Source: RH-AL1 sp965249685
Lineage (GTDB): Bacteria; Pseudomonadota; Alphaproteobacteria; Rhizobiales; Beijerinckiaceae
NCBI GenBank assembly: GCA_965249685.1
Contig: CBDFMN010000003.1
Coordinates: 2,232,001-2,296,000, forward strand
Direction: 5' to 3'
Length of the DNA: 64,000 nt
Shown: piece by piece, positions 45,381-54,213 of the stretch
How the letters are laid out: every line of letters starts with the position of its first letter
Numbering within the stretch: position 1 is the stretch's first letter
Notes under the pieces: model-generated
Databases searched by the model: none
The model's input: only the letters and a program-made list of their open reading frames with translations
Told to the model about the DNA's origin: nothing
Made by a program: the position numbers and the translations under genes

Positions 45381-46208
45381 GTGGTCTTCGGCGAGTTGAG
45401 CGCCGCCGTCGCCTTCGTCGGGTTCGACTCCGCCTGGGCCGACCGGCCGAAAGCGCCCGGCGCGCTGTGCTCGATCGTGTATGGGGAGACCGGCTTCAGC
45501 GATTTTCAGGCGCCGGGCCTCGTCGGATTTGCCAGCGCCCTTGCCTGCATCCGTACCCTGCATCGGGCCGACCGGCCCACGATCGTCGCCATCGACCAGC
45601 CCACGATCGTTTCGAATGCGACCGGGATGCGCGCGGCGGAGCGGGTGGTCGCCTCCGTGGTCTCCTGGGCCGGCGGCGGCGTCCAGCCTGCCAACCGCGG
45701 CCGGCGCGGCCTCTTCGACGATGGCGCGCCGGTCTGGCGGTTCCTCGACGCGCTCGGCGCGACGGACGATCCCCTGTGCGCCAGGGCGGCGGCGAGCGGC
45801 CTGTTCGTGATGGAAGTGTTCCCGGCGCTGGCGGTTCTCTCCTGGGACGAGCGTTTCCTCGGGCGGCTCTTGGCGCCACGCTACAACCCCACGCGGCCGA
45901 CCTTCCGCCCGGACCATTGGCGAGCCGTCGTCTCGGCTGCGGAAGCTGAGGCGCAGAGGCTCGGTTGCGCGCCCGCCGCACGATGGCTGGCGGACCAGAA
46001 GGACCTCGCCAAGCCGCGCAAGGCCGACCAGGACCGGCTCGACGCCGTCCTCTGCCTGCTCGTCGGCCTGCGCTGGCGATTGGCGCCCCCCAGCGAGTCG
46101 GTCATGGTCGGGGACCTTGTGGACGGCTACATCGTCGCTCCCGCCAGCGGTGCGATGCGGGCGAAGCTCGCCACCAAGGCAAAGGATGCCGGCGTTGCGA
46201 TCACTTGA
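45381..46208 (+). CDS. DUF429 family protein (predicted RNase H-like fold)
   Basis: A 275-residue protein. It has the DUF429 opening FVGFDSAWADRPKAPGA, a second acidic element TIVAIDQPTIVSN, a G-R-R-G-L-F segment, and a C-terminal KADQDRLDAVLCLLVGLRW whose Asp and the earlier acidic residues would form the predicted RNase H-like metal site. Function is not established experimentally as far as I know. The start is a GTG at 45381; the ribosome binding site is weak. It is convergent with the hydrolase at 46238. Confidence 0.83.
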   Translation: MVFGELSAAVAFVGFDSAWADRPKAPGALCSIVYGETGFSDFQAPGLVGFASALACIRTLHRADRPTIVAIDQPTIVSNATGMRAAERVVASVVSWAGGGVQPANRGRRGLFDDGAPVWRFLDALGATDDPLCARAAASGLFVMEVFPALAVLSWDERFLGRLLAPRYNPTRPTFRPDHWRAVVSAAEAEAQRLGCAPAARWLADQKDLAKPRKADQDRLDAVLCLLVGLRWRLAPPSESVMVGDLVDGYIVAPASGAMRAKLATKAKDAGVAIT

Positions 46209-46237
46209 GACCACGGCTGATCCCGGACGGGGGAGCC

Positions 46238-47230
46238 TCAGGTGATCGGCGGGACGTCGAAAGCCTCGCCGGGCCGCTGCACGCGGAAGCGCTCGGCGGC
46301 GATGCCGCGCGCCGCCAGCGCGACCGATAGCCGACGCGGCGGGTCGTCGATGGCCTCCGCCGACAATTGGAACGTGCCCCAATGGTGCGCCAGCGCATAA
46401 TGCGCCTCGCAGTCGATGAAGACCTGCAGGCTTTCCGCCGGATCGACGTGTTCGTCCTTCATGAACCAGCGCGGCTCGTAGGCGCCGATGGGGATGATCG
46501 CGAGACGCGGCGGCCCGAAGCGCCGCGGCACGGCGCGGAAGATCGCACCGTCCATGTAGGCGGTGTCGCCGATGTGGTACACGGCTCCGCCCGGCATCTC
46601 CAGAACGAAGCCGGCCCACAGCGCCATGCGGCGGTCGTTCAGCCAGCGCGCCGACCAATGGTAGGTCGGCACCATCGTCAGCCGCACGCCGGGTGCCAGC
46701 GCGACCGTCTCCTCCCAATCGTAGGTCTCCACCGGCAGCGCAGGATGACGGCGGCGGATGATCGCGTCGTTGCCCAGCACCGTGATGATCCGGCACGGGT
46801 TCAGGTGGTGCAGGGCGCCAAGCGTGTTCAGATCGAGGTGATCGTAGTGGTTGTGCGAAATGAAGATCGCGTCGAGTGGCGGCAGCGCCTCGAGCGGCAG
46901 GCCGGGTGCGGTGACGCGCTTGGGCCCGGCGAACGGCAGCGGACTGGCGCGCGACGACCATACGGGATCGACGAGAAGATTGAGGCCGTGCGCCTGAATG
47001 AGCAGGCTGGCATGGCCGATGGTGGTGACCCGCAGCGCCGCCGCGTCCACGCGCGGGAGGACGGGTGCGGGAGGCGGGTTCGCGACGGTCGTGGGCCAGC
47101 TCGCGCGCGGCGCGCGCAGCATGCGCCACACATCGCCTCTCGCCTTGTCCACGGTGCGGCCCGGCATGAAGAACCGCGTGCCGTCGAAATGGTCCGAGAG
47201 CGGGCCTTGGTAATAGGGGTTCGTCGCCAT
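46238..47230 (-). CDS. MBL-fold metal-dependent hydrolase (NAPE-PLD-like)
   Basis: A 330-residue metallo-beta-lactamase-fold protein. The zinc motif is in IFISHNHYDHLDLNTLG (HxHxDH), with TTIGHASLLIQAHGLNLLVDPVW before it, PTYHWSARWLNDRRMALWAGFVLE and YHIGDTAYMD after it, and a final HWGTFQLSAE histidine. This is the UlaG/NAPE-PLD group, whose members hydrolyse phosphodiesters or lactones; the natural substrate is unknown. There is no signal peptide, so it is cytosolic. The ATG at 47228-47230 has AAGG upstream; a start six codons earlier is possible. Confidence 0.88.
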   Translation of the reverse strand: MATNPYYQGPLSDHFDGTRFFMPGRTVDKARGDVWRMLRAPRASWPTTVANPPPAPVLPRVDAAALRVTTIGHASLLIQAHGLNLLVDPVWSSRASPLPFAGPKRVTAPGLPLEALPPLDAIFISHNHYDHLDLNTLGALHHLNPCRIITVLGNDAIIRRRHPALPVETYDWEETVALAPGVRLTMVPTYHWSARWLNDRRMALWAGFVLEMPGGAVYHIGDTAYMDGAIFRAVPRRFGPPRLAIIPIGAYEPRWFMKDEHVDPAESLQVFIDCEAHYALAHHWGTFQLSAEAIDDPPRRLSVALAARGIAAERFRVQRPGEAFDVPPIT

Positions 47231-47361
47231 GGCGGCCTTATGCGGCAAAGCCCTTCCGCCACCAAGCCCGATGCCGCGATTCGAGCGCTGGGCACCATCG
47301 TAGGGATCGTTTAGGAGTCAGGCACGTTGCATGTCCGTCGAAAAAACGAGGAACCACAGTG

Positions 47362-47586
47362 ATGATGTTCAAAGCAGCCGTGATGTCGCTTATTCTAGTC
47401 GGCGGATTGTCCGGCGCGGCTGTCGCCCAGCAGCGTGGAAGCCAGGACGATCAGGCCGCCTGCGAGCCCGACGTGCATCGCCTCTGCGACCAGTATATCC
47501 CGGACGAGGCGCAGATCGTGGCTTGCCTCAACAAGGAAAAGAAGCACCTGAGCCCCGCCTGCGCGCGCGTGATGTCGCGCTCGTAA
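47362..47586 (+). CDS. small secreted cysteine-rich protein
   Basis: A 74-residue exported protein. A signal peptide (MMFKAAVMSLILVGGLSGAAVAQ) is followed by a mature part of about 50 residues with four cysteines in CEPDVHRLCDQYIPDEAQIVAC and PACARVM. The spacing resembles a single Cys-rich GLG1-type repeat, a known small periplasmic family in Hyphomicrobiales. Two disulfides are likely. GAGGAA lies about 9 nt before the ATG at 47362; a GTG at 47359 is alternative. The role is unknown. Confidence 0.75.
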   Translation: MMFKAAVMSLILVGGLSGAAVAQQRGSQDDQAACEPDVHRLCDQYIPDEAQIVACLNKEKKHLSPACARVMSRS

Positions 47587-47705
47587 CGTCACCCGCGCCT
47601 CCTTCGTTGAAGGAGGCCGGCCGAAAGGCGGAAGGCGGCAGGGTCGCAGGCGCGCCACATCAGAGGGACCGACCGGCTCGGCCGGTCGCATTTCCGGAGG
47701 TGGCG

Positions 47706-47927
47706 ATGGCCTACCTGATTTCTGCTTCGACGGCCAAAACGAGCGTCGCTGTCGTGCGCGACGACCCTATCGAGGTCCTCGTCAAGATCCACGAGTTCGA
47801 GGACCTCGGCCTGCTCGAAATCGCCGTTGCGGCCGTCGAGGGCGGCGAGACCGTGACGCGCGACCAATTGCAGGCTCTCGTGGCCGCGCAAGGTGGCGAG
47901 GTGGCGGCGCCTACGACGCGAGGCTGA
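47706..47927 (+). CDS. small acidic hypothetical protein
   Basis: A 73-residue protein starting at an ATG with an excellent GGAGGTGG site. It begins MAYLISASTAKTSVAVVRDD, continues with IEVLVKIHEFEDLGLLEIAV, and ends in a disordered Ala/Glu/Thr tail. The first half looks like a small beta-alpha fold. I do not recognise the family. Its last 17 nt overlap the 3' end of the convergent esterase gene, which slightly lowers confidence, but the ribosome binding site is among the best in the window. Confidence 0.65.
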   Translation: MAYLISASTAKTSVAVVRDDPIEVLVKIHEFEDLGLLEIAVAAVEGGETVTRDQLQALVAAQGGEVAAPTTRG

Positions 47928-48762
47928 CCTCCTCGGCCAGCGCGACGGCCGCCCGCGTGAGGGCACCGTCGGCGTGCAGGAACGCCTGCAGGATCGTGAA
48001 ATGGTCCGCTCCTGCCAGCGGCAAGAGTGCCCCAGGGCGATGGTGCGCCGCGCGGTAGGCGTGGAAGTCGCGGCTGTTGGCCACCATGTCCGGCAGTTCC
48101 GCCGTGCCGTATGCGACCGTCATGGGCTTTGGGATGGGCGGGAGCCGCAGCGGCGACAGGGTTTCGACCTCACGGTCCGTGAGCCGCACCTTGGCATCGA
48201 TGGACGGTACGTCGCGCAGCGGTCCCAGTTCGAAGACACCGGACACGGGCAGCGCGGCGGCCACGCGCGGATGATCCGCCGAAAGCGCCGCAAGGTGACC
48301 ACCGGCCGACCAGCCGGACAGGATCAGCGGCCCAGTAATACCGGCCTCTTCACGCGCCAGCCAATCGAGCGCCGCCCGGATCTCGGCTGCGATAGCGCTC
48401 AAGCTCGCGGCCGGCGCGAGTGTGTAACCGGGGAAGGCCGCGGACCAGCCGCGGGCGAGGACGCCTTCCGCGACGCAAGCGAAGCTTTGTCGATTGTTAC
48501 GTTGCCAGAAGCCGCCGAAGATGAAGGCGAGGCATGGAGCGGCCGGATCGGCTGCTGGAAAGACGTCGATCTTCTGTTCCGCGCCCGGTCCGTAAGCGAT
48601 GTCGAGGTGCCCGGGCCGACGCTCGATTAATCGTCGAGAGGCGGCGGCATAACCCTCGACCAGCGCTTTCGCCTGCGCGGCGCCGACGGCGCGCTGATTG
48701 TCGAAAGCCGCGTCGCGCGCATCGCGCGACATGCGCGCCCAATTTTCGGCAAACAAGGGCAT
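47911..48762 (-). CDS. alpha/beta hydrolase (esterase/formamidase-like)
   Basis: A 283-residue alpha/beta-hydrolase. It resembles the kynurenine-formamidase/BD-FAE group: N-terminal Gln/Arg helix, then DIAYGPGAEQKIDVFPA, the oxyanion region CLAFIFGGFWQRNN, nucleophile elbow LSGWSAGGHLAALSA (GxSxG), and a C-terminal catalytic His in GADHFTILQAF. The usual HGG of the oxyanion loop reads FGG here. The substrate is probably a small ester or formamide. The ATG at 48760-48762 has AAAGGAG 6 nt upstream. It is convergent with the gene at 47706 and divergent from the phosphodiesterase gene. Confidence 0.85.
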   Translation of the reverse strand: MPLFAENWARMSRDARDAAFDNQRAVGAAQAKALVEGYAAASRRLIERRPGHLDIAYGPGAEQKIDVFPAADPAAPCLAFIFGGFWQRNNRQSFACVAEGVLARGWSAAFPGYTLAPAASLSAIAAEIRAALDWLAREEAGITGPLILSGWSAGGHLAALSADHPRVAAALPVSGVFELGPLRDVPSIDAKVRLTDREVETLSPLRLPPIPKPMTVAYGTAELPDMVANSRDFHAYRAAHHRPGALLPLAGADHFTILQAFLHADGALTRAAVALAEEVSLAS

Positions 48763-48916
48763 GGGCGGGCTCCTTTGGCGAGCGAGAGATTGCCGCTCTT
48801 CGGTTGCGGACGACTTCAAGACCAGCGAGCGGCGCGTCACTGTGACGAAACTGTCATGCCACCTCGCTACCTCCTTGGGCCAGAGATCGCGGAAACCTGG
48901 TAATGGAGACTCGGTA

Positions 48917-50791
48917 ATGAAGCCGATCGGTGCCTTGCTCGCCCTACTGGTCACAACCCCATGCGCCGCGGCCGAGCAACCGCGCAACCTGGTCCTGTTC
49001 GTCGCCGACGGGCTCCGCGACGGCATCGTTACCCCGCAGACGGCGCCGGCGATGGCGAAACTGCGCGACGCGGGCGTCGCTTTCACCAATCCCCACTCCC
49101 TGTTCCCGACCTTCACGACAGCCAACGCCTCCGCCATGGCAACCGGCCATTACCTGGGCGACACCGGCGACTATTCCAACGTCATCTACACCGGCTATCC
49201 CGTGGCCGTGCCGGGCCAGGGCAAGACGGTGACGCCGTTCCTGGAGAGCGATCCCGTGCTGGCCGACGTCGACGAGCATTTCGCCGGCAACTACCTCGAC
49301 GAGGAGACCATCCTCAAGGCGGCCCGCGACAAGGGCATGGCCACGGCTGCGATCGGCAAGCTCGGGCCCGCGCTCATCTTCGACTCGACGGAACGGGATG
49401 GGCGGCACACGGTGGTCATCGACGACCAGACGGGTTCGAAGGAGGGCGTGCCGCTCGCCGACTGGGTCGCCCAGGGCCTCGCCGCGCAAAGCCTGGCTCC
49501 GAAGGCGCCGGGACGCGGCCAGCCGGCCGGCACATTCGAAACCGCCGGGACGCTCAAGGCGAACCTTGTCCAGCAGGACTGGTTCACCGCCGCGACGACC
49601 CAGGTCGTGCTGCCGCGCTTCAAGGCGGAGGCCAAGGGTTTCGCGCTCGTCTACTGGTCGCGCGACCCCGATGGGACGCAGCACAACCAGGGCGACAGCC
49701 TGGGCAGCCTCACGCCTGGTATCAACGGCCCGACGTCCATGGCCGCGATCCGCAACGCGGATGCCAACCTCGCCAGTATCGAGAAGGCGCTGACCGACCT
49801 CGGCTTGATCGAGACGACCGACATCCTCGTGACCTCCGACCACGGGTTCTCCACCATCTCGAAGGCGAGCCGGACCAGCCCCGCCGCCGCGCAGACCTAC
49901 CGCGACACCAAGCCGGGCGAACTGCCGCCGGGCTTCCTCGCGCTCGACCTTGCCACCGGCCTCGGCTTGCCATTGTTCGATCCCGACGCGGACGAACGCC
50001 GGCTCGACCTGGGCCAGCATCCCTCGCGTGCCAACGGCCTGATCGGGACCGACCCGCGCAAGCCGGACGTCGTAGTGGCGGCCAACGGCGGATCGGATCT
50101 CGTCTATATCCCCGGTAAGGACCCGGCGCTGGCCCGACGCGTCGTCGAACTGCTGTCGCGGCAGGATTATGTCAGCGGCCTGTTCGTCGATTCCGCGCTC
50201 GGCGCCATCCCCGGCACCTTGCCGCTCAAGACCATCAATCTGGAAGGATCGGCGCTGACGCCGATGCCGGCCATCGCGGTCAACTTCACCTCGAGTTCGA
50301 CCGGCTGCGCCGACCCGACCTTGTGCGGCGTGGAGGTTGCCGACACCGTGCTGCAAACCGGCCAAGGCATGCACGGCAGCTTCAGCCGCGCCGACACCCG
50401 CAACTTCATGGCCGCACGCGGGCCGGGCTTCAAGCAGGGTTTCAGCGATCCGGCGCCCGCGAGCAACGCCGACCTCGGCCGGACGATCGCCGCCGTACTT
50501 GGCCTCACCATCAAGGACAAGGGCGTCCTCGTGGGTCGCGTGCTGAGCGAAGCGTTGCCAGGCGGCGTCGTGCCGGCGGGCGAGCACCGGCGGCAGGTGT
50601 CGGCGCCCGGCGTCGATGGCCTGACGACGATCCTCGACTATCAACTCGTCGGCACCACCGCCTATTTCGACGCCGCCGGCTTTCCCGGCCGCACCGTCGG
50701 CTTGAGCGGCGAGACACCTTCGCTCCCGGACTCGGCCGCAAGGGCGATACCGCCGGAAAAGCCGCTTGATCGGCACCACGAGTCCCGTTAG
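48917..50791 (+). CDS. exported alkaline-phosphatase-superfamily phosphodiesterase
   Basis: A 624-residue periplasmic hydrolase of the type I phosphodiesterase/nucleotide pyrophosphatase family. A short signal peptide (MKPIGALLALLVTTPCAAA) precedes the metal aspartate in LVLFVADGLRDG (Asp31). The nucleophile region is SLFPTFTTANASAMATGHYL, metal ligands follow in WSRDPDGTQHNQG and ILVTSDHGFSTI, and the last histidine is in GMHGSFSRADTRN. All metal ligands appear present. It would cleave phosphodiesters or phosphomonoesters outside the inner membrane. The ATG has GGAG 8 nt upstream. It ends 9 nt before the atpC-like gene. Confidence 0.88.
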   Translation: MKPIGALLALLVTTPCAAAEQPRNLVLFVADGLRDGIVTPQTAPAMAKLRDAGVAFTNPHSLFPTFTTANASAMATGHYLGDTGDYSNVIYTGYPVAVPGQGKTVTPFLESDPVLADVDEHFAGNYLDEETILKAARDKGMATAAIGKLGPALIFDSTERDGRHTVVIDDQTGSKEGVPLADWVAQGLAAQSLAPKAPGRGQPAGTFETAGTLKANLVQQDWFTAATTQVVLPRFKAEAKGFALVYWSRDPDGTQHNQGDSLGSLTPGINGPTSMAAIRNADANLASIEKALTDLGLIETTDILVTSDHGFSTISKASRTSPAAAQTYRDTKPGELPPGFLALDLATGLGLPLFDPDADERRLDLGQHPSRANGLIGTDPRKPDVVVAANGGSDLVYIPGKDPALARRVVELLSRQDYVSGLFVDSALGAIPGTLPLKTINLEGSALTPMPAIAVNFTSSSTGCADPTLCGVEVADTVLQTGQGMHGSFSRADTRNFMAARGPGFKQGFSDPAPASNADLGRTIAAVLGLTIKDKGVLVGRVLSEALPGGVVPAGEHRRQVSAPGVDGLTTILDYQLVGTTAYFDAAGFPGRTVGLSGETPSLPDSAARAIPPEKPLDRHHESR

Positions 50792-50800
50792 GAACCGCGT

Positions 50801-51199
50801 ATGGTTGCCTTCTCATTCGAACTCGTCTCGCCCGAAAAATTGCTGTTCTCCGGCCAGGTCGAAGCCGTCGTGGCGCCCGGCACGGAGGGCGAGTTCACCG
50901 TCCTCAAGGACCACGCGCCGTTCATGACGACGCTGAAGCCGGGTGTGATCGAGATCGACGCCGGTTCCCGCAAAGAGAAGCTCTTCGTCAGCGGCGGCTT
51001 CGCCGACGTCGCGCCGAATGGATTTACGGTGCTGGCCGATTATGCCGTCCCGTTGGGCGAGTTGAGCGCCGCGGCGATCGACAAGGACATCGCCGCTGCC
51101 GAGACGGCCTTGAAAGGCGCGCGCGGCGACGAAACGCATCGTCTCGCGCAGGAAAAGTGTGACCAGCTACGCGAACTCAAGGCCGCGCTGAAGCTCTAA
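50801..51199 (+). CDS. atpC: F1 ATP synthase epsilon subunit
   Basis: A 132-residue protein: N-terminal beta sandwich (MVAFSFELVSPEKLLFSGQV, VVAPGTEGEFTVLKDHAPFM, LKPGVIEI, LFVSGGFADVAPNGFTVLAD) followed by a helical hairpin (AAIDKDIAAAETALKGARGD to LRELKAALKL). This is a full-length epsilon subunit of the central stalk, which couples rotation and inhibits ATP hydrolysis. AGGAACC lies just before the ATG. No other ATP synthase gene is in the window: it sits 9 nt after a phosphodiesterase gene and is followed by a convergent TetR regulator, so it is detached from atpHAGD here. Confidence 0.95.
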   Translation: MVAFSFELVSPEKLLFSGQVEAVVAPGTEGEFTVLKDHAPFMTTLKPGVIEIDAGSRKEKLFVSGGFADVAPNGFTVLADYAVPLGELSAAAIDKDIAAAETALKGARGDETHRLAQEKCDQLRELKAALKL

Positions 51200-51340
51200 A
51201 TCCTGGCTTTCGACGCGATCGACACTCTTGCCGGGCCGGTCAAAGCCGAACGATGCGGCTGCGCACCGGTGTAGCAGAGCGCCCGATGCCGAACAGCCGG
51301 CCAAGTGCGCTCGCTCGCGCCGGACTGCTTGGCGCATCCG

Positions 51341-52105
51341 CTAGAACTTGACCTTGTCTTCGGCTTCCTTGGCCCAGTCGCCGTCCCCGCCGCGCGAGGC
51401 CGGGCGTCGCTCGAACAGGGCGCGGCCGAGGGCGAAGAGCGGCGAGACGAGGCGGTTCACGTCCTCCACCCGCGCTACGAACTTTTCGCCCCGCTCCAGT
51501 TCCTTGTCGAGCAGCGCCATAGTGGCGGCGATGCCGGGGTCGTCGTCGTGGAACCAAGTCCGGAGGACGCGGCCCCAGAGCAGCGCCAAGCCCTGCACCT
51601 TGGCCGCGCCGACGGCCCCCTCGGAATCAATGCCGGCCGCCTCCAGCATGAAGCGCATCGAATTGACCTCGAGCCGGTTGACGGAAGCCGCCGCCATGGG
51701 CGAACGCCCCAGCCATTCGGCGATGCCGTCCAACCCGTGCTTGTAGGGCGTGAGCGCGTCGAGGCGGCGCATCAGCACGTCGAACAGGCGTTCCTTGGCA
51801 GGCTCGTCGCCCAGGTCGTTCGTCGTTCCTTCGAGGACGAAGCGGTCGATCTTGCGGGAGAACCCCGAAAGCACGGCACCCTTAGAGGGAAAATGCTCGC
51901 GGAAGTCAGCCAGCGAGAGGTTGGCGCGCGCGGCCACGTCGGAGATGGAGATGTCCTCCCACACGCGCTCGCCGGCAAGTTCCATGAGCGCCTCGACAAG
52001 GGCGTCCTTCGGCACGCGCTTGGGCTCGTGCGGCGGGTCGATGGCCGCGGACGAGGCTGCTGATTCAAACCCGTCCGGCGACGGGCCGCCGTCTTCCTGC
52101 GCCAT
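51341..52105 (-). CDS. TetR family transcriptional regulator
   Basis: A 254-residue DNA-binding protein. After about 30 disordered residues the TetR N-terminal domain reads ALVEALMELAGERVWEDISI, with the helix-turn-helix SDVAARANLSLADFREHFPSKGAVL. The C-terminal ligand domain (about 85-225) is helical, with DVLMRRLDALTPYKHGLDGI and ALLWGRVLRTWFHDDDPGIA. The ligand and targets are unknown. The ATG at 52103-52105 has AGGAGA upstream. It lies 115 nt after proC on the same strand, so it may be expressed with YbjN - ProC. Confidence 0.88.
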   Translation of the reverse strand: MAQEDGGPSPDGFESAASSAAIDPPHEPKRVPKDALVEALMELAGERVWEDISISDVAARANLSLADFREHFPSKGAVLSGFSRKIDRFVLEGTTNDLGDEPAKERLFDVLMRRLDALTPYKHGLDGIAEWLGRSPMAAASVNRLEVNSMRFMLEAAGIDSEGAVGAAKVQGLALLWGRVLRTWFHDDDPGIAATMALLDKELERGEKFVARVEDVNRLVSPLFALGRALFERRPASRGGDGDWAKEAEDKVKF

Positions 52106-52220
52106 GATCGTCGTCTCCTGGCGGCGCCCGAGCGCCCTGTCGTCTATGTAGACCGTGGAAGGTTGGCTTCCAAGGTGCGGGACGCCGGTCGAGTGGCGAC
52201 ATGAGGCCTTGAGCCTTGTC

Positions 52221-53039
52221 CTAACCGGCGAGTTCGCCCGCGCGGCGCTTTGCGGCGGCGACGGCGACTTCGAACAGACGGCCGAGGCCGTCGGGCGAAC
52301 GCAGGACTGTAAGCGCCGCCGCCGTCGTGCCACCCGGCGAGGTCACGGCCTCCCGCAGCGCCGCGGCGGACACCTCCGGCTGCGCCGCCATCAGCGCACC
52401 GGCGCCTTCGACCGTAGCGCGCGCGAGGCGTCCCGCGACGTCGCGCGGCAGCCCCGCCGCCTCGCCGGCTTGCGCCAGCGCTTCCACCAGCAGGAACACG
52501 TAGGCCGGTCCCGACCCCGACACGGCGGTGACGGCGTCGATCAGCGTTTCGTCCAGCCATTCGGTCGCGCCCACGGCGGCGAGCAGCCTGTCCGCCATCG
52601 CGCGGCTGTCGTCGGACAAACCGGGCTCACCGGCGAGCGCCGTAACCCCGCGGCGGACGGAGGCCGGCAGGTTGGGCATGGCGCGAACAATCGCGCCGGC
52701 GTCAGGTAGACCGGCGCGCAGGTGGCCGAGCGTCTGGCCCGCCAAAAGCGAGACGACCAGGGTTTTGGGGCCGGCGAGGACGGCGAAGCAGGCTGCATCG
52801 GCCGCGAAGGTCTGGGGCTTCACGGCCAGCACGAGGACCTCTGCGGTCGATGACGGCCCTGTCCGCGCGATACCATGGGCGTCGCAGAAGGCCGCGGTCG
52901 CCGGGTCGCAGGCGGGGTCGACCACCTGGGCGCTCGCCGGCTCGAACCCGCCGGCGATCCAGCCCCGCAGCAGCGCGCCACCCATCTTTCCCGCGCCGGC
53001 CAGAACCAGCGAGCGCGGCCAGGGCGCGATGCCCGTCAC
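52221..53039 (-). CDS. proC: pyrroline-5-carboxylate reductase
   Basis: A 272-residue NAD(P)H-dependent enzyme making L-proline from pyrroline-5-carboxylate. The Rossmann start is SLVLAGAGKMGGALLRGWI, then VLAVKPQTF, VVSLLAGQTLGHL and the catalytic signature DAVTAVSGSGPAYVFLLVEAL, followed by AGLPRDVAGRLARATVEGAG and VTSPGGTTAAAL. The GTG start overlaps the stop of the upstream YbjN gene (GTGA), so they are translationally coupled. Confidence 0.95.
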   Translation of the reverse strand: MTGIAPWPRSLVLAGAGKMGGALLRGWIAGGFEPASAQVVDPACDPATAAFCDAHGIARTGPSSTAEVLVLAVKPQTFAADAACFAVLAGPKTLVVSLLAGQTLGHLRAGLPDAGAIVRAMPNLPASVRRGVTALAGEPGLSDDSRAMADRLLAAVGATEWLDETLIDAVTAVSGSGPAYVFLLVEALAQAGEAAGLPRDVAGRLARATVEGAGALMAAQPEVSAAALREAVTSPGGTTAAALTVLRSPDGLGRLFEVAVAAAKRRAGELAG

Positions 53040-53536
53040 GCTTCGCCGCGCGTCTCGATCATCGCGGTGTCGAGCGCCTCGCGACCGGACTTGCCGGCCC
53101 AGACGACGAATTGAAAGGCCTGGTAGTAGCGTTCGCACGCCATGACGGCGCTGGTCAGCACCGCCTCGCACTGCCGCCGGTTGAGCTCGGCACCGCCGGC
53201 GAGCAGCAACGCGTGGCGGAACATGATCACGCCGTCGCCCGGCCAGATGTCGAAATGGCCGATCCACATCTGCTCGTTGATGAGGGCCACAAGCCCGAGC
53301 ACGTCGGTACGGCGCGGCACCGGCACCTTGAGGTCGAAGGCGCAGGCGACGTGGAGCGCCTCCATGTCCTGCAACCAGGTGAAGGCGATATTGTAGTCCG
53401 TCCACACTCCGGCGACCGAAATGGAAATCTCGTCCTCCTCGTCGCGGTCGAAGGACCACTGGTTGGAGGCGGCGAGCCGCTCGACGAGGTCGACGGGATT
53501 CTCGTGACGATCGGCTTCGATCTGCGAAAGCGACAT
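53036..53536 (-). CDS. YbjN domain protein
   Basis: A 166-residue cytosolic protein of the YbjN family (type III secretion chaperone-like fold). It contains ENPVDLVERLAASNQWSFDR, DEISISVAGVWTDYNIAFTW and LVALINEQMWIGHFDIWPGDG. In Hyphomicrobiales this gene regularly precedes proC, and the pair is coupled here through GTGA. The function is not established; YbjN in enterobacteria affects motility and stress responses. The ATG has a CGAGG site upstream. Confidence 0.92.
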   Translation of the reverse strand: MSLSQIEADRHENPVDLVERLAASNQWSFDRDEEDEISISVAGVWTDYNIAFTWLQDMEALHVACAFDLKVPVPRRTDVLGLVALINEQMWIGHFDIWPGDGVIMFRHALLLAGGAELNRRQCEAVLTSAVMACERYYQAFQFVVWAGKSGREALDTAMIETRGEA

Positions 53537-53846
53537 TGCGTAGCCTCGGTACAGGCGGGCGAGACGAAGCGCAGCGGGAGCGCCGGTGAACGGAACGCGG
53601 GGTACTCACTCGACGGGCCGTCAGCCGAGGCGTCGCCCGCTCCGAATCGCCGACGCGCGCTGCGACTGAATCACACCGGGGTCTGTGCGATCAAGACGAT
53701 CATCCCCGGCGCGGATCCTTACCGACCAGAGTCCCGTATTCGCGAGTCCCCGTCCATCGCCGCCGCCGGCATGTCCACAGATGAAGCGCGTCTCCGCGCC
53801 AGGTCGAACCCGTCCCGACCCGGAAGCGATGCCTCGGTCGGGTGGG
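53537..53846. other. intergenic region ubiK / YbjN gene
   Basis: These 310 nt separate the stop of ubiK and the start of the YbjN gene, both on the minus strand. I see no credible coding frame, hairpin with T run, or repeat. It presumably holds the promoter for the YbjN - proC pair. Confidence 0.5.
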
Positions 53847-54149
53847 TTAGATCGCAGGGTCGCCGGCTTCGGCCGGAGGCTCGGCCGACACGCCGAGCTT
53901 GGCCTCCAGCGCCTTGATCCGACGTTCCAGCCGCTCGTTCTCGTCGCGCGCCATCACGGCCATCTGACGGGCCGCCTCAAATTCCTCGCGCGTGACGACG
54001 TCCATGGCGACGAGCAGGCGCTCTACCTGCGCCTTCAGCACCGTCTCGGCCTCCCGTCGCACTCCGCTGGCGACGCCGGTGGCGTCGGAGACGAGGCGGG
54101 AGAAATCGTCGAACAGGCGACCGCGGGACTGGCGCATGGCGCTCTCCAT
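53847..54149 (-). CDS. ubiK: ubiquinone biosynthesis accessory factor UbiK
   Basis: A 100-residue coiled-coil protein of the BMFP/YqiC family. MRQSRGRLFDDFSRLVSDAT is the typical N-terminus, and the C-terminal half is the trimeric coiled coil VTREEFEAARQMAVMARDENERLERRIKALEAKL. UbiK assists the ubiquinone-making complex in the membrane. The start used is the ATG at 54147-54149; Met5 is also possible. It lies 64 nt after the large oxidoreductase gene on the same strand. Confidence 0.9.
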   Translation of the reverse strand: MESAMRQSRGRLFDDFSRLVSDATGVASGVRREAETVLKAQVERLLVAMDVVTREEFEAARQMAVMARDENERLERRIKALEAKLGVSAEPPAEAGDPAI

Positions 54150-54213
54150 GAAGGCATCGGACAGGGGTCCGCCGCCTCAGCGAGACATGGTGACTTTCCG
54201 CAGGCGGCGCAAG

